Positions 1-6,763 of a stretch of DNA of 15,416 bases are shown piece by piece (the stretch's first letter is position 1; each line of letters opens with the position of its first letter). The DNA is from Nitrospirota bacterium. Lineage in GTDB: Bacteria > Nitrospirota > Thermodesulfovibrionia > Thermodesulfovibrionales > SM23-35. The DNA lies in contig JAOUJR010000008.1 of NCBI GenBank assembly GCA_029883145.1, positions 1 through 15,416 of the forward strand, written 5' to 3'. Under the pieces are notes generated by a model. The model worked only from the letters and a program-made list of their open reading frames with translations. It was not told the origin of the DNA and did not search any database. Position numbers and translations under genes: made by a program.

Positions 1-1
1 C

Positions 2-2500
2 AGCAAGGCCGAACCTTTTAAGAAGAGGTATCAGTATTTCCAAGAACTCCTCGCGAGCAACAATTCAGTGCTCGAAACCATGGCTGATCTGGAAGAAAAA
101 CTTTCAGGCGAATTCCTCTTTGACACACACTACATAGAATCCCGCATCAAACTCATTGCCCAGGAAGTCAAAAATAGTATCGACAAGCTCAATGCAATCG
201 CGAGGGGCAGATACCGTGCCTTATATGAACGATTCGATCACATAAATTCTCAGATACAGCATCTCCTCACCAGAAAAGCTGAAATCCCTGTGAGCAGCTA
301 TATCATTCCTTTTGATGAAATTACCAAGGAAATGGCTGATCGTGTGGGATCTAAAAATGCCAACCTTGGAGAAATACGAAATCGTGTGTCTCTCCCCATA
401 CCCCTTGGCTTCGCAATCAGCTCTTATGCCTTCAAGCGCTTTATGGAGCACAACAGACTCTCTGAGACCATCAACGAAAAATTATCCGCTCTTTCGATTG
501 ATAATCTGGATGTTTTGAGTAAGGTCAGCAAGGAAATCCAGGACCAGATCACAGGGGCTGAAACGCCCCCTGACCTCGAAAAGGAGATAGTGGATGCCTA
601 TGCACGCCTCTGTGAGCAACGTGGCCATACCGTCAAAGTCTCTGTACGGAGCAGCGCACTCCTGGAGGACCGGGAGTTCAGTTTTGCAGGACAATACTCC
701 ACCTTTCTTAATGTCTCTTCTGATACACTCGTAGAAAAATACAAGGGAGTCATCGCGAGTCTCATCAATCAAAGGGCTCTCTTTTACTATAAGACAAAGG
801 GCTTCCGGGAATTTGATATGGTAATGTCTGTTGGGGTGCTCGAGATGATAGATGCCAGGGCTGGAGGCGTGATGTACTCGAGAGACCCGAACGACCCTGA
901 CAGTGATTCAATACTCATCAATGCAGTCAGGGGATTGGGAAAATGTGTTGTTGACGGAACTATGACCCCTGAAACCTATGTGGTGTCTCGCAGTAATGAA
1001 ATGAAGATAATACAGAAGAAGATTCCGGGTCAGACCACCATGCTCTTATGCAAGTCAGAAGGAGGATTGGAAGAAGCTGTTGTTGAGGAATCAACGAAAG
1101 GAACGCCTTGCCTGACTGATGAGGAAGTGAAGACTCTCGCTCAATTTGCAAGCTCCCTCGAAAACCACTTCGGGTCCCCTCAAGATATAGAGTGGGCAAT
1201 CGGCAAAGATCATCAACTCTTTCTCTTACAATCCAGGCCGTTACGTATTACACCAAAGGAACCAGAAAAGCCTATTCCGACCCGTATCCTTGGTTACCAC
1301 ATCCTGCTCGATAAGGGTGTTATTGCCTGCAAAGGGGTGGGTTTTGGTAAAGTACATATTGTGAGGAGCGATGAGGACTTGAAAAACTTTCCTGAAGGTG
1401 CGGTACTTGTGGCGAGGCACACAAATACAAAGTTTGTCATAGTTATGAATAAGGCAAGTGCTCTCATTACCGATGTGGGATCAACCACTGGCCACATGGC
1501 ATCCTTAACACGAGAATATCAGGTACCGGCGCTCCTCGATACTGAGAATGCAACAAAGGTTCTCAAAAATGGGCAGGAGATAACCGTTGATGCAATCAAC
1601 TGTAATATCTATGAGGGCCGCGTGGATGAACTCATTGAATTCGCAGCAAAACGAAGAGAGCCTTTCAAAGATACCCCTCTCTTTAAGGCCCTCGAAGAAG
1701 TGCTGAAATGGGTTATTCCGCTCAATCTGGTTGATCCGGAAGATCCAAAGTTCAGGTCTGAATCCTGCGAGACCTTCCATGACATTACGCGGTTCTGCCA
1801 TGAAATGGCAATGCGTGTAATGTTTACCTTTATTAAAACACCTTACCATGAACTCGGTGAGACCGTGAAGCTCGCAGTCGACATCCCGCTGGAAATCTAC
1901 CTCATCGATCTCAACGGGGGCATGGAGGGTAGTGCAAAATTCCCAAAACCCAAGGATATCCATTCCATCCCCTTCAGTGCATTCCTGAAAGGCCTCATGG
2001 CAATCAGATGGCCTGAGCCAAGGGCCTTTGATGTCAAGGGATTCCTGGGTGTTGTTACACATACTATGACAATTCCGGAGGATGAACTCTACAAAATGGG
2101 TGAAGAAAGTTTTTCCTTTATTTCAGAAGAATACATGAACTTTGCAATCAGACTCGGTTATCACCTCTCCACTGTTGAGGCATTTGTAGGAGATAGTATC
2201 AATGATAACTATATAAGGTTCTTCTTCAAGGGCGGGGGTGCGGCACTGGAGAGGAGAATGAGGAGGGTCAGGCTTATGTCTGAAATACTCAAGCGAATGG
2301 ACTTTAATGTGAAAATCACCGAAGATGTGATTGATGCTATGCTCACAAAATATAAAAGGCAGGACATCGAAAGAAAGTTAGAGGCAATGGGAAAACTCAC
2401 GGTTTTTACCAAGCAGCTTGATATGGTTATGTATAACGATGTGATTACTCAGACCTATTTCGAGGAATTCTGCAAAGAGCACATTGAAGGTAAAATCTGA
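2..2500 (+). CDS. PEP/pyruvate-binding (PEP-synthase-like) protein, 5' partial
   Basis: The frame is open to the left edge, and the GTG at 68 has no Shine-Dalgarno, so the true start probably lies outside the window. Numbering from that GTG, the first ~65 residues are a charged helical region. An ATP-grasp PEP/pyruvate-binding domain follows (~75-400), with VSVRSSALLED (R194), GGVMYSRDP and DIEWA...LLQSRPL. A swivelling phosphohistidine domain (~440-545) has TGHMASLTRE, placing the likely phospho-His at H476 (usual form TSHAA). The remaining ~265 residues do not look like the PEP-binding TIM barrel of true PEP synthase; they contain a motif with CETFHDITRFCHE and a basic KGGGAALERRMRR stretch. 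The protein may therefore transfer phosphate from ATP to histidine without the standard pyruvate-to-PEP reaction. It converges on the next gene with a 2-bp gap. Domain calls are secure; the reaction is not. Confidence 0.85.
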   Translation, partial: SKAEPFKKRYQYFQELLASNNSVLETMADLEEKLSGEFLFDTHYIESRIKLIAQEVKNSIDKLNAIARGRYRALYERFDHINSQIQHLLTRKAEIPVSSYIIPFDEITKEMADRVGSKNANLGEIRNRVSLPIPLGFAISSYAFKRFMEHNRLSETINEKLSALSIDNLDVLSKVSKEIQDQITGAETPPDLEKEIVDAYARLCEQRGHTVKVSVRSSALLEDREFSFAGQYSTFLNVSSDTLVEKYKGVIASLINQRALFYYKTKGFREFDMVMSVGVLEMIDARAGGVMYSRDPNDPDSDSILINAVRGLGKCVVDGTMTPETYVVSRSNEMKIIQKKIPGQTTMLLCKSEGGLEEAVVEESTKGTPCLTDEEVKTLAQFASSLENHFGSPQDIEWAIGKDHQLFLLQSRPLRITPKEPEKPIPTRILGYHILLDKGVIACKGVGFGKVHIVRSDEDLKNFPEGAVLVARHTNTKFVIVMNKASALITDVGSTTGHMASLTREYQVPALLDTENATKVLKNGQEITVDAINCNIYEGRVDELIEFAAKRREPFKDTPLFKALEEVLKWVIPLNLVDPEDPKFRSESCETFHDITRFCHEMAMRVMFTFIKTPYHELGETVKLAVDIPLEIYLIDLNGGMEGSAKFPKPKDIHSIPFSAFLKGLMAIRWPEPRAFDVKGFLGVVTHTMTIPEDELYKMGEESFSFISEEYMNFAIRLGYHLSTVEAFVGDSINDNYIRFFFKGGGAALERRMRRVRLMSEILKRMDFNVKITEDVIDAMLTKYKRQDIERKLEAMGKLTVFTKQLDMVMYNDVITQTYFEEFCKEHIEGKI

Positions 2501-2502
2501 GT

Positions 2503-2925
2503 TTACCCCTCAACCTTCATCAACTGTTCCTTGAGCATCTTGTTTTCCCTTTCAAGCCTCAGCCACTTCAACGCCCTCTCTACCGTAACCAGTATCTGCT
2601 CCTTCTTGAAGGGCTTTGTGATGAAGTCAAAGGCTCCTTTCCGTATCGTCTCAACCGCTGCCTCAACCGTCCCGTAGGCAGTGATGATAATCACTGGGAT
2701 GTCCTCATCAAAACGCTTCACAGACTCAAGCAGTGCAATTCCATCAAGACCGGGCATCTTCATGTCTGCAATGAGAAGGTCAAATCCACCCTGCTTCGCC
2801 AGCTCAAGCGCCTCAAGTGGATTGTTCGTGGTTACCACCTCATAGGGAGTCTTCTCCTTTATAATCATACTCAGAAGCCTCAGCATATCAGGTTCATCAT
2901 CTACAACCAATAATTTCTCAGGCAT
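2503..2925 (-). CDS. stand-alone response regulator receiver (NtrC-like), 140 aa
   Basis: A single CheY-type receiver domain covers nearly the whole protein. The acidic pair is D9/D10 (VVDDEPD), the phospho-acceptor D54 (LIADMKMPG), the switch residue T82 (IITAYGT) and the conserved lysine K104 (TKPFKK). The sequence is closest in style to the receivers of NtrC-type regulators, but no AAA+ or DNA-binding domain follows; only a short charged helix (~117-140) remains. The ATG at 2925 was chosen because AGAGGAGG stands just before it, and the longer open frame upstream has no such site. No histidine kinase is in the window, so the partner is unknown. It is downstream of the 50-aa membrane gene on the same strand with a 61-bp gap, so co-transcription is possible. 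Confidence 0.9.
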   Translation of the reverse strand: MPEKLLVVDDEPDMLRLLSMIIKEKTPYEVVTTNNPLEALELAKQGGFDLLIADMKMPGLDGIALLESVKRFDEDIPVIIITAYGTVEAAVETIRKGAFDFITKPFKKEQILVTVERALKWLRLERENKMLKEQLMKVEG

Positions 2926-2986
2926 GGTTCCTCCTCTTTTTGAATGTTCCATGATGCCATAAATTAGCAACTGTGTAAAAGTTTTC

Positions 2987-3139
2987 TCAGTCCCTTTTCT
3001 TATTCTTAGGTCTATCTGACGGTTTCCTTGATTTAAATCTCTTCATCCATTTGCCCACATTTAATCCTATCACCAGAGCCATCAACACAATGAGTATTAT
3101 TATTAAATATTCTGTCAGATATTTTATTAAATTTTCCAT
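2987..3139 (-). CDS. small single-TM protein with basic tail, 50 aa
   Basis: A short N-terminal helix leads into one hydrophobic segment (about residues 11-28, YLIIILIVLMALVIGL) and then a strongly basic tail, KWMKRFKSRKPSDRPKNKKRD. This predicts an inner-membrane anchor with a cytoplasmic tail. The frame extends to an ATG at 3187, but the added residues are not hydrophobic and have no ribosome site, so the ATG at 3139 (weak GGTAAAG before it) is preferred. The gene lies directly downstream of the 315-aa membrane gene. A related tail (WLRKFKSGKPSDKTKKKD) is encoded at 5172-5249 directly behind a decayed copy of that larger gene, which supports this as a real gene pair. Function unknown. Confidence 0.55.
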   Translation of the reverse strand: MENLIKYLTEYLIIILIVLMALVIGLNVGKWMKRFKSRKPSDRPKNKKRD

Positions 3140-3260
3140 ATCTTTACCGTTTATATCCAGAATTACGCAATGCCGAAGCCCTGCCATACTATAAAAAGGT
3201 TTACAAGATTCCTGGGTTCACGTTCCAGCAAAGTTTCCTTGATCACTCAAACCCAATCTC

Positions 3261-4208
3261 TTAATACTTGTCAATCGATACGATATACCCAGGTTTGACT
3301 CTATGGTCTAATCCTGTTATCTCTTCTACAAACGCTACTGAGTCTGTCTCGGAGACCTTCTGAACCACTACAACACCTACCGGTCTTCCATTCTCATCAA
3401 GAAGGGTAAGGCAGCTACCTGGATGTATGCCTTGTTTAATGCCGAGACCGAAGGCTACCTCACACCCTGCCATTCGCCCCCAGACCTGATAAATCTCTGC
3501 CTTTCCACTCCGAACCATGAGCTTTTCCATCTTTTTTGACATTAAGAATATGGCTCCAAATCCCAGAATAATCGGCAGAAAGAAAAAGCCGGAAACAAGC
3601 CAGGGCGAAATTCCTGAATATCGCTTTATAGCAGATTTAAAACTCTGACGAAGGCTAAGCTGGTCCTGATACACCTTAATCAGAAAAGGAATTAATCCCT
3701 GGGCCTTCTGCACGGTATCCCTGGGCATCACCTCCAATCTATATTCTCCTGGTTTGATGTGAGGACTCACTATTACCAAAGCGCGCCACATAGGCTGTCC
3801 AAACCAAAATCCTGCATCAATCTCAATGAAGGAAAGCTGGATAAGATCCGAACTGCTCGTGTAGGTCAGCTCCTGGATGGACACCCTTTTCTCCAGAGGG
3901 CCCGTGATTTTCTCCGTTGCACCTGGTAGGACATTGAGGACATTTATCTGCTGCCTGAGTTGGGCTTGACAGCCATCAAGGAGAGATACAATGAAGAGGA
4001 CACAAAAAAAGGCTGTTATCTTTCCCGCAATACCCCTCCATCGAGCCATCCGACCCAGCATGATTTCATCTGCAGTTCCAATCCTCCTGCCTGAATAGGC
4101 AGCTATGGTCTTCTGAAACTCTACAGATGAGACCTTCACAGGGGGGACGACCTTCTGGTCATAATCAGCTGCTTTTAACTGTGGCTCCTCTGTCCTGAGT
4201 CTTTTCAT
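3261..4208 (-). CDS. two-TM membrane protein of unknown function, 315 aa (paralogue A)
   Basis: The order is a polar N-terminal stretch (1-60), TM1 (about 62-78), a cysteine at position 80 just after it (SLLDGC), a beta-rich domain (85-200), TM2 (about 203-223) and a cytoplasmic C-terminal domain (235-315). That last domain, with GIKQGIHPGSCLTLL, GRPVGVVVV and RVKPGYIV, resembles the small beta-barrel at the end of FlgT-like proteins (GVKxG...VG...VKPGD pattern). It is a clear paralogue of the 271-aa protein at 6764-7579: LTYTSSSDLIQL matches LTYLSSSELITL and IKPGEYRLEV matches IKPGEYKLAV. The N-terminal ~45 residues are absent from that paralogue. LDGC recalls a lipobox, but Asp at -2 is unusual. 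Its start overlaps the stop of the 59-aa gene (ATGA), which suggests translational coupling. The topology and a TauE gene nearby faintly recall the alphaproteobacterial Alph_Pro_TM family; this is recollection, not a match. Confidence 0.8.
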   Translation of the reverse strand: MKRLRTEEPQLKAADYDQKVVPPVKVSSVEFQKTIAAYSGRRIGTADEIMLGRMARWRGIAGKITAFFCVLFIVSLLDGCQAQLRQQINVLNVLPGATEKITGPLEKRVSIQELTYTSSSDLIQLSFIEIDAGFWFGQPMWRALVIVSPHIKPGEYRLEVMPRDTVQKAQGLIPFLIKVYQDQLSLRQSFKSAIKRYSGISPWLVSGFFFLPIILGFGAIFLMSKKMEKLMVRSGKAEIYQVWGRMAGCEVAFGLGIKQGIHPGSCLTLLDENGRPVGVVVVQKVSETDSVAFVEEITGLDHRVKPGYIVSIDKY

Positions 4209-4384
4209 AACAACTTTACAACTTTTGCCAAGATAAGGGTGGGGATGAGCATCATAAAAAAGTATTTAAAAAAGACAAGGGAAAAATTTTCAGGGTCTTT
4301 GTGCGCAAGGTACATGCTGATAAATAATTCAGTGATAATTAAAATGTTCAGGATGACTACAGCTATTTTCTGACGTTTATTCAT
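4205..4384 (-). CDS. small two-TM protein, 59 aa
   Basis: Read on the minus strand from the ATG at 4384, this short gene encodes MNKRQKIAVV followed by two hydrophobic segments (about residues 8-27 and 36-57) separated by a short polar loop, AHKDPENFS. Its TGA stop overlaps the ATG of the 315-aa gene in an ATGA arrangement, typical of translationally coupled operon genes, and this is the main argument that it is real. A modest AAGGA stands about 14 bases before the start, farther than usual. Three basic residues at the N-terminus suggest both ends are cytoplasmic. It probably works with, or helps insert, the 315-aa protein. No copy is visible before the other paralogue at 7579. Function unknown. 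Confidence 0.6.
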   Translation of the reverse strand: MNKRQKIAVVILNILIITELFISMYLAHKDPENFSLVFFKYFFMMLIPTLILAKVVKLL

Positions 4385-4418
4385 GCCTGTATTAGTTCCT
4401 TTTTATCCATTCGTTTTC

Positions 4419-4479
4419 GTCATTCCTGCGGAAGCAGGAATCCACAAAAATTCTGGATTCCCGTTTACACGGGAATGAC
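4419..4479. repeat. GTCATTCC twin-hairpin repeat, copy 1
   Basis: Two 27-bp arms in inverted orientation (4419-4445 and 4453-4479) are separated by 7 bases. Each arm is itself a hairpin: ATTCCTGC/GCAGGAAT with loop GGAA, and ATTCCCGT/ACGGGAAT with loop TTAC. The element begins GTCATTCC and ends GGAATGAC. It lies between the 59-aa gene and the GIY-YIG gene and could also act as a bidirectional transcription barrier. Confidence 0.9.
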
Positions 4480-4511
4480 AATTCGTATACGCCAATTTAT
4501 GCAATTTAACA

Positions 4512-4856
4512 CTAGTTCTCGTCATTCCTGCGAAGGCAGGAATCCAGACTTATGGTCACGTCTGGATATTCACAAATTCTTTCGTATAAATCATCCCATC
4601 GTGGGTTACTTTTTTTAATAAGTTTCAACTTCCATGCCCTTTTCCATTTCTTTATCTGCTTTTCTTTTTTAATGGCCGACTCCGCAGATTCATGTATTTC
4701 ATACCAAGCCAGACAGTGAACTTTGTATTTCTGAGTGAAACCCTTGACTAAGTTATTTTTATGTTCATAAACTCGCTTATCAAGGTCAGAAGTCACTCCT
4801 GTGTAAAGAGTGCCATTTCGTTTACTACAAAGAATATAAACATAAAACTTCTTCAT
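4512..4856 (-). CDS. small GIY-YIG superfamily nuclease, 114 aa
   Basis: The protein has the compact GIY-YIG fold seen in YhbQ/UPF0213-type proteins. YVYIL (residues 5-9) stands for the GIY half and LYTGVT (17-22) for the YIG half; then come the conserved R28 and H32 (DLDKRVYEHK), the E65-containing helix AIKKEKQIKKWKRAWK, and the usual family end NPRWDDLY (84-91). These proteins are predicted single-domain, metal-dependent DNA endonucleases. Residues 104-112 (LDSCLRRND) are not part of the fold: they are the in-frame translation of the repeat arm at 4521-4547. The ATG at 4856 is preceded by a short AGG. An inverted copy of the same arm lies at 4865-4891, just upstream of the start, so the gene is bracketed by repeat arms. 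No neighbouring gene appears to share its transcript. Confidence 0.88.
   Translation of the reverse strand: MKKFYVYILCSKRNGTLYTGVTSDLDKRVYEHKNNLVKGFTQKYKVHCLAWYEIHESAESAIKKEKQIKKWKRAWKLKLIKKSNPRWDDLYERICEYPDVTISLDSCLRRNDEN
4521..4547. repeat. left arm of the repeat bracketing the GIY-YIG gene
   Basis: A 27-bp GTCATTCC arm containing an 8-bp hairpin (ATTCCTGC/GCAGGAAT). It forms the last codons but three of the GIY-YIG gene and pairs with the inverted arm at 4865-4891 (21 of 27 positions identical when reverse-complemented). Confidence 0.9.
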
Positions 4857-4864
4857 TTGACCTA

Positions 4865-4891
4865 CTGGATTTCCGCCTCCTCGGGAATAAC
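4865..4891. repeat. right arm of the repeat bracketing the GIY-YIG gene (diverged)
   Basis: A 27-bp arm beginning CTGGAT and ending GGGAATAAC, the inverted and partly diverged partner of 4521-4547. It begins 9 bases upstream of the GIY-YIG start codon, so the pair of arms encloses a 371-bp unit with the gene as its interior. Confidence 0.75.
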
Positions 4892-5023
4892 TGGATTAAT
4901 GATCCTTGTTTTGAATTCATTTTTGAATTTTGATTTGTTATTTTGCATTTTGATTTTTAATCTTTAATTTAATTCCTCGAATCCTTGGCTCCTTGACCCC
5001 CTGAATCCTCCCAATCCATTAAC
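4892..5023. other. AT-rich and pyrimidine-rich intergenic tract without a gene
   Basis: The first part (about 4905-4970) is a low-complexity run in which TTTTGA, TTTTGAA and TTTTGC recur at a short period. The second (about 4971-5020) repeats the theme CCTTG/CCTGAATCC on this strand. I see no supported gene; the open frame crossing it reads as low-complexity sequence. Confidence 0.6.
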
Positions 5024-5148
5024 TAATACAAACGCATTAAATGAAGTGTCATGCTGAACTTGTTTCAGCATCTAAAACCAGTATATTATGAGACCCTGAA
5101 ACGAGTTCAGGGTGACAAAATGTAAAAACAATAAATGCGTTTGTATTA
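5024..5148. mobile_element. MITE-like element with 15-bp terminal inverted repeats, copy 1
   Basis: Perfect 15-bp terminal inverted repeats, TAATACAAACGCATT at 5024-5038 and its complement at 5134-5148, enclose a twin-hairpin core. The core arms (5047-5073 and 5091-5117) are 27 bp each and inverted, start TGTCA and end TGACA, and each folds with an 8-bp stem (ATGCTGAA/TTCAGCAT and ACCCTGAA/TTCAGGGT). It is too short to encode a transposase. The same 15-mer closes the element at 13638-13776. Confidence 0.75.
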
Positions 5149-5171
5149 ATTTGGAGATGATCTGATTCTTT

Positions 5172-5249
5172 TTAATCCTTTTTCTTGGTTTTGTCTGAAG
5201 GTTTACCTGATTTAAATTTCCTCAGCCAGTCTCCTAATTGTTGATACAT
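5172..5249 (-). pseudogene. remnant of a 50-aa small-TM-protein paralogue
   Basis: On the minus strand this reads MYQQLGDWLRKFKSG then KPSDKTKKKD and stop, closely matching the basic tail KWMKRFKSRKPSDRPKNKKRD of the protein at 2987-3139. The membrane segment is missing. It lies 4 bases downstream of the stop of the decayed 315-aa-type gene, keeping the same big-then-small gene order as the intact pair. Confidence 0.6.
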
Positions 5250-5253
5250 AACC

Positions 5254-5405
5254 TTATTGTCTTGTAAGCGCGACGAAGCAACCAACCTTGACTGGTGAAT
5301 CATATCCTACCGTACCTATAGAGTTTGTCTCACGTACCGTATGAGCCACTACAGTTCCTACTGGTCTTCATTTTCATTGAGGAGGGTAAGGCGAATGCCG
5401 TGCTT
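5254..5405 (-). pseudogene. 3' remnant of a 315/271-aa membrane protein paralogue, frameshifted
   Basis: Only the C-terminal beta-barrel part is left. The upstream piece reads KHGIRLTLLNENE, matching QGIHPGSCLTLLDENG with four residues deleted. After a one-base loss near 5368 the next frame reads PVGTVVAHTVRETNSIGTVG and then YDSPVKVGCFVALTRQ and stop, matching RPVGVVVVQKVSETDS and RVKPGYIVSI of the intact copy. No related sequence is visible further upstream, so the fragment was truncated as well as frameshifted. With 5172-5249 it represents a second, dead copy of the 315-aa/50-aa pair. Confidence 0.75.
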
Positions 5406-5540
5406 TCCTCTTGACGTTCAACTTCTCGGGCGGGACAATAGGGACAAGAGGAGTTGCAAATACAAATAGCAAAAAACGAGGTAAAATATTATTATATGAC
5501 GATCATGGCTTCTTCATGGAAAAATTCTCGGGGAGATAAA

Positions 5541-6296
5541 ATGAGAGGTGGAGACAAAACAGAACAGAAAGATGAGACAAAAGAAGGCCTTATAATAGAA
5601 ATTGTAGAAACTATTGGAGGTCGTGCATGGCTTGGAATACTCACCCTGACTATTTTCCTGGTAGTCGTTATAGTTTTATATGAGAGTAATGTATTCAGCC
5701 TCTTTCTGGAGAAAAAAAGGCTTATTACCATACTTGAGTCTTTGGGCAACATTTCATTTATCGGTTTTATCATAATCCAGGCATTACAAGTTATAGTTTC
5801 ACCTATTCCAGGTGAGGTTACTGGTTTCGTGGGAGGGTATTACTATGGCCCTATATTGGGTATCATTCTCTCAACCATAGGGTTAACATTAGGCTCCTTA
5901 CTCGCCTTCAGCCTTTCAAGGGCTCTCGGCAAACCTTTTGTTGAAAAGACTGTTAAAAAAGAGATATTGGAACGATTCAATTATATATTGGGGTTAAGGC
6001 GTAAGGAAAGCTTTCTCGTATTACTACTATTTCTTATACCCGGTTTTCCAAAGGATTATCTATGTTATGTTCTGGGCCTGGGATCTATGAACTATAAAGA
6101 ATTCCTGTTAATAAGTAGTTTAGGCAGGCTCTTGGGGACAATCTTAATTACCTTCGGAGGAAGCTATTTCCGTCAACAACGGTATCGTGAGTTTTTTATA
6201 CTCATAGGGATTGCAATAACTGTCTTATTAATCGCAATAGCCTTCCGCAATAAGATAGAAAGTATGCTTAGCAGATTGTTTCATCACCAGAACTGA
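5541..6296 (+). CDS. TVP38/TMEM64 (DedA-superfamily, VTT domain) membrane protein, 251 aa
   Basis: An integral inner-membrane protein of the SNARE-associated/VTT superfamily, related to DedA and TVP38 proteins that have been linked to lipid scrambling and envelope homeostasis. A charged N-terminus (~1-20) precedes TM1 (~30-48). The VTT core has the re-entrant motif SPIPGEVTGFVGGYYYGP, then GSLLAFSLSRALGKP, the second re-entrant motif FLIPGFPKDYLCYVLGLGSM, and SSLGRLLGT, followed by a last TM (~215-235). The ATG at 5541 was chosen because GGGGAG stands 6 bases before it; the frame extends back to 5454 with no good ribosome site. A further basic segment in another frame just after the stop (6296-6364) resembles the tail of the 50-aa protein. 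Substrate unknown. Confidence 0.85.
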   Translation: MRGGDKTEQKDETKEGLIIEIVETIGGRAWLGILTLTIFLVVVIVLYESNVFSLFLEKKRLITILESLGNISFIGFIIIQALQVIVSPIPGEVTGFVGGYYYGPILGIILSTIGLTLGSLLAFSLSRALGKPFVEKTVKKEILERFNYILGLRRKESFLVLLLFLIPGFPKDYLCYVLGLGSMNYKEFLLISSLGRLLGTILITFGGSYFRQQRYREFFILIGIAITVLLIAIAFRNKIESMLSRLFHHQN

Positions 6297-6608
6297 GGCA
6301 GAAATATCAACCCTTTTTCTGGCTGAGGAGATTTAAAGGACCTAAAAACAAGAAGTCTAAATGAAATGGATAAACATTACAAGGAGTGAAAAGGTAATTT
6401 TTGGGGATACTGAGATATGGGTTGGTTGGAGAAAATCGATTTTACGGCATTTAGCGAAGACGTTTTAGGGACTTTATCTCTGAATCTGGCTTTTTCAGGG
6501 AATATAGACCTTCTAATGGAAAGAAACAACATCCAGAGAGCCAATTACCTTGACAGGGCTTGGTTGATTAGTTAGTATTAAAAAATATCTTCCAGGAAGG
6601 TTAGAGAT
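6297..6608. other. intergenic stretch with a small-protein tail remnant
   Basis: The first part, in the +2 frame at 6296-6364, reads RQKYQPFFWLRRFKGP then KNKKSK and stop, and resembles the KWMKRFKSRKPSDRPKNKK tail of the 50-aa protein. It has no start codon of its own, so it is either a relic or a frameshifted end of the TVP38-like protein. The rest holds no supported gene; a 35-codon frame at 6361-6468 has nothing to recommend it. Confidence 0.4.
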
Positions 6609-6755
6609 ATGAATATGAAGGTTTTTATTACTACATTTATAGTGGCATTTTTGTTTGTAATTGTACTTTACTATATAGGTATTATCAATACAATAATACT
6701 GGCATTATTTATACTTTTAGGTCTCTATATAGGCTTAATGCTGAGAAGAAGGTAG
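6609..6755 (+). CDS. small two-TM membrane protein, 48 aa
   Basis: The ATG at 6609 follows AGGAAGG with an 8-base spacer, a good ribosome site. The product, MNMKVFITTF..., is almost entirely hydrophobic: two membrane segments (about 5-23 and 26-44) separated by the Gly/Asn turn IGIINT, ending in a basic LRRR. This predicts a small hairpin in the inner membrane with cytoplasmic ends. It converges with the 271-aa gene, 8 bases apart. It could be transcribed with the TVP38-like gene, 312 bp upstream. Function unknown; the ribosome site and clean membrane topology are the only evidence. Confidence 0.55.
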   Translation: MNMKVFITTFIVAFLFVIVLYYIGIINTIILALFILLGLYIGLMLRRR

Positions 6756-6763
6756 GCCGGAAA

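Noticed and set aside
68..70. GTG at 68 as true start of the first gene
   Set aside because: The frame is open and protein-like (FKKRYQYFQELLASNNS) to the window edge, and no ribosome site precedes the GTG.
1505..2062. 185-codon open frame on the minus strand
   Set aside because: It is the antisense shadow of the PEP/pyruvate-binding gene; no domain pattern, no ribosome site and cysteine/phenylalanine-rich composition typical of a reverse frame.
3140..3187. Longer start for the 50-aa protein at 3187
   Set aside because: No ribosome site, and the added residues would put a polar stretch before the membrane helix; kept as an alternative only.
4419..4547. Repeats considered as a CRISPR array
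   Set aside because: The copies are inverted hairpin arms, not direct repeats with regular spacers, and no cas genes are nearby.
4761..4967. 68-codon open frame on +
   Set aside because: It runs antisense over the GIY-YIG start and then through the AT-rich low-complexity tract; the translation looks hydrophobic only because of T-rich codons.
6361..6468. 35-codon frame starting MKWINITRSEK
   Set aside because: No ribosome site, no hydrophobic or conserved pattern, and it overlaps the small tail remnant.
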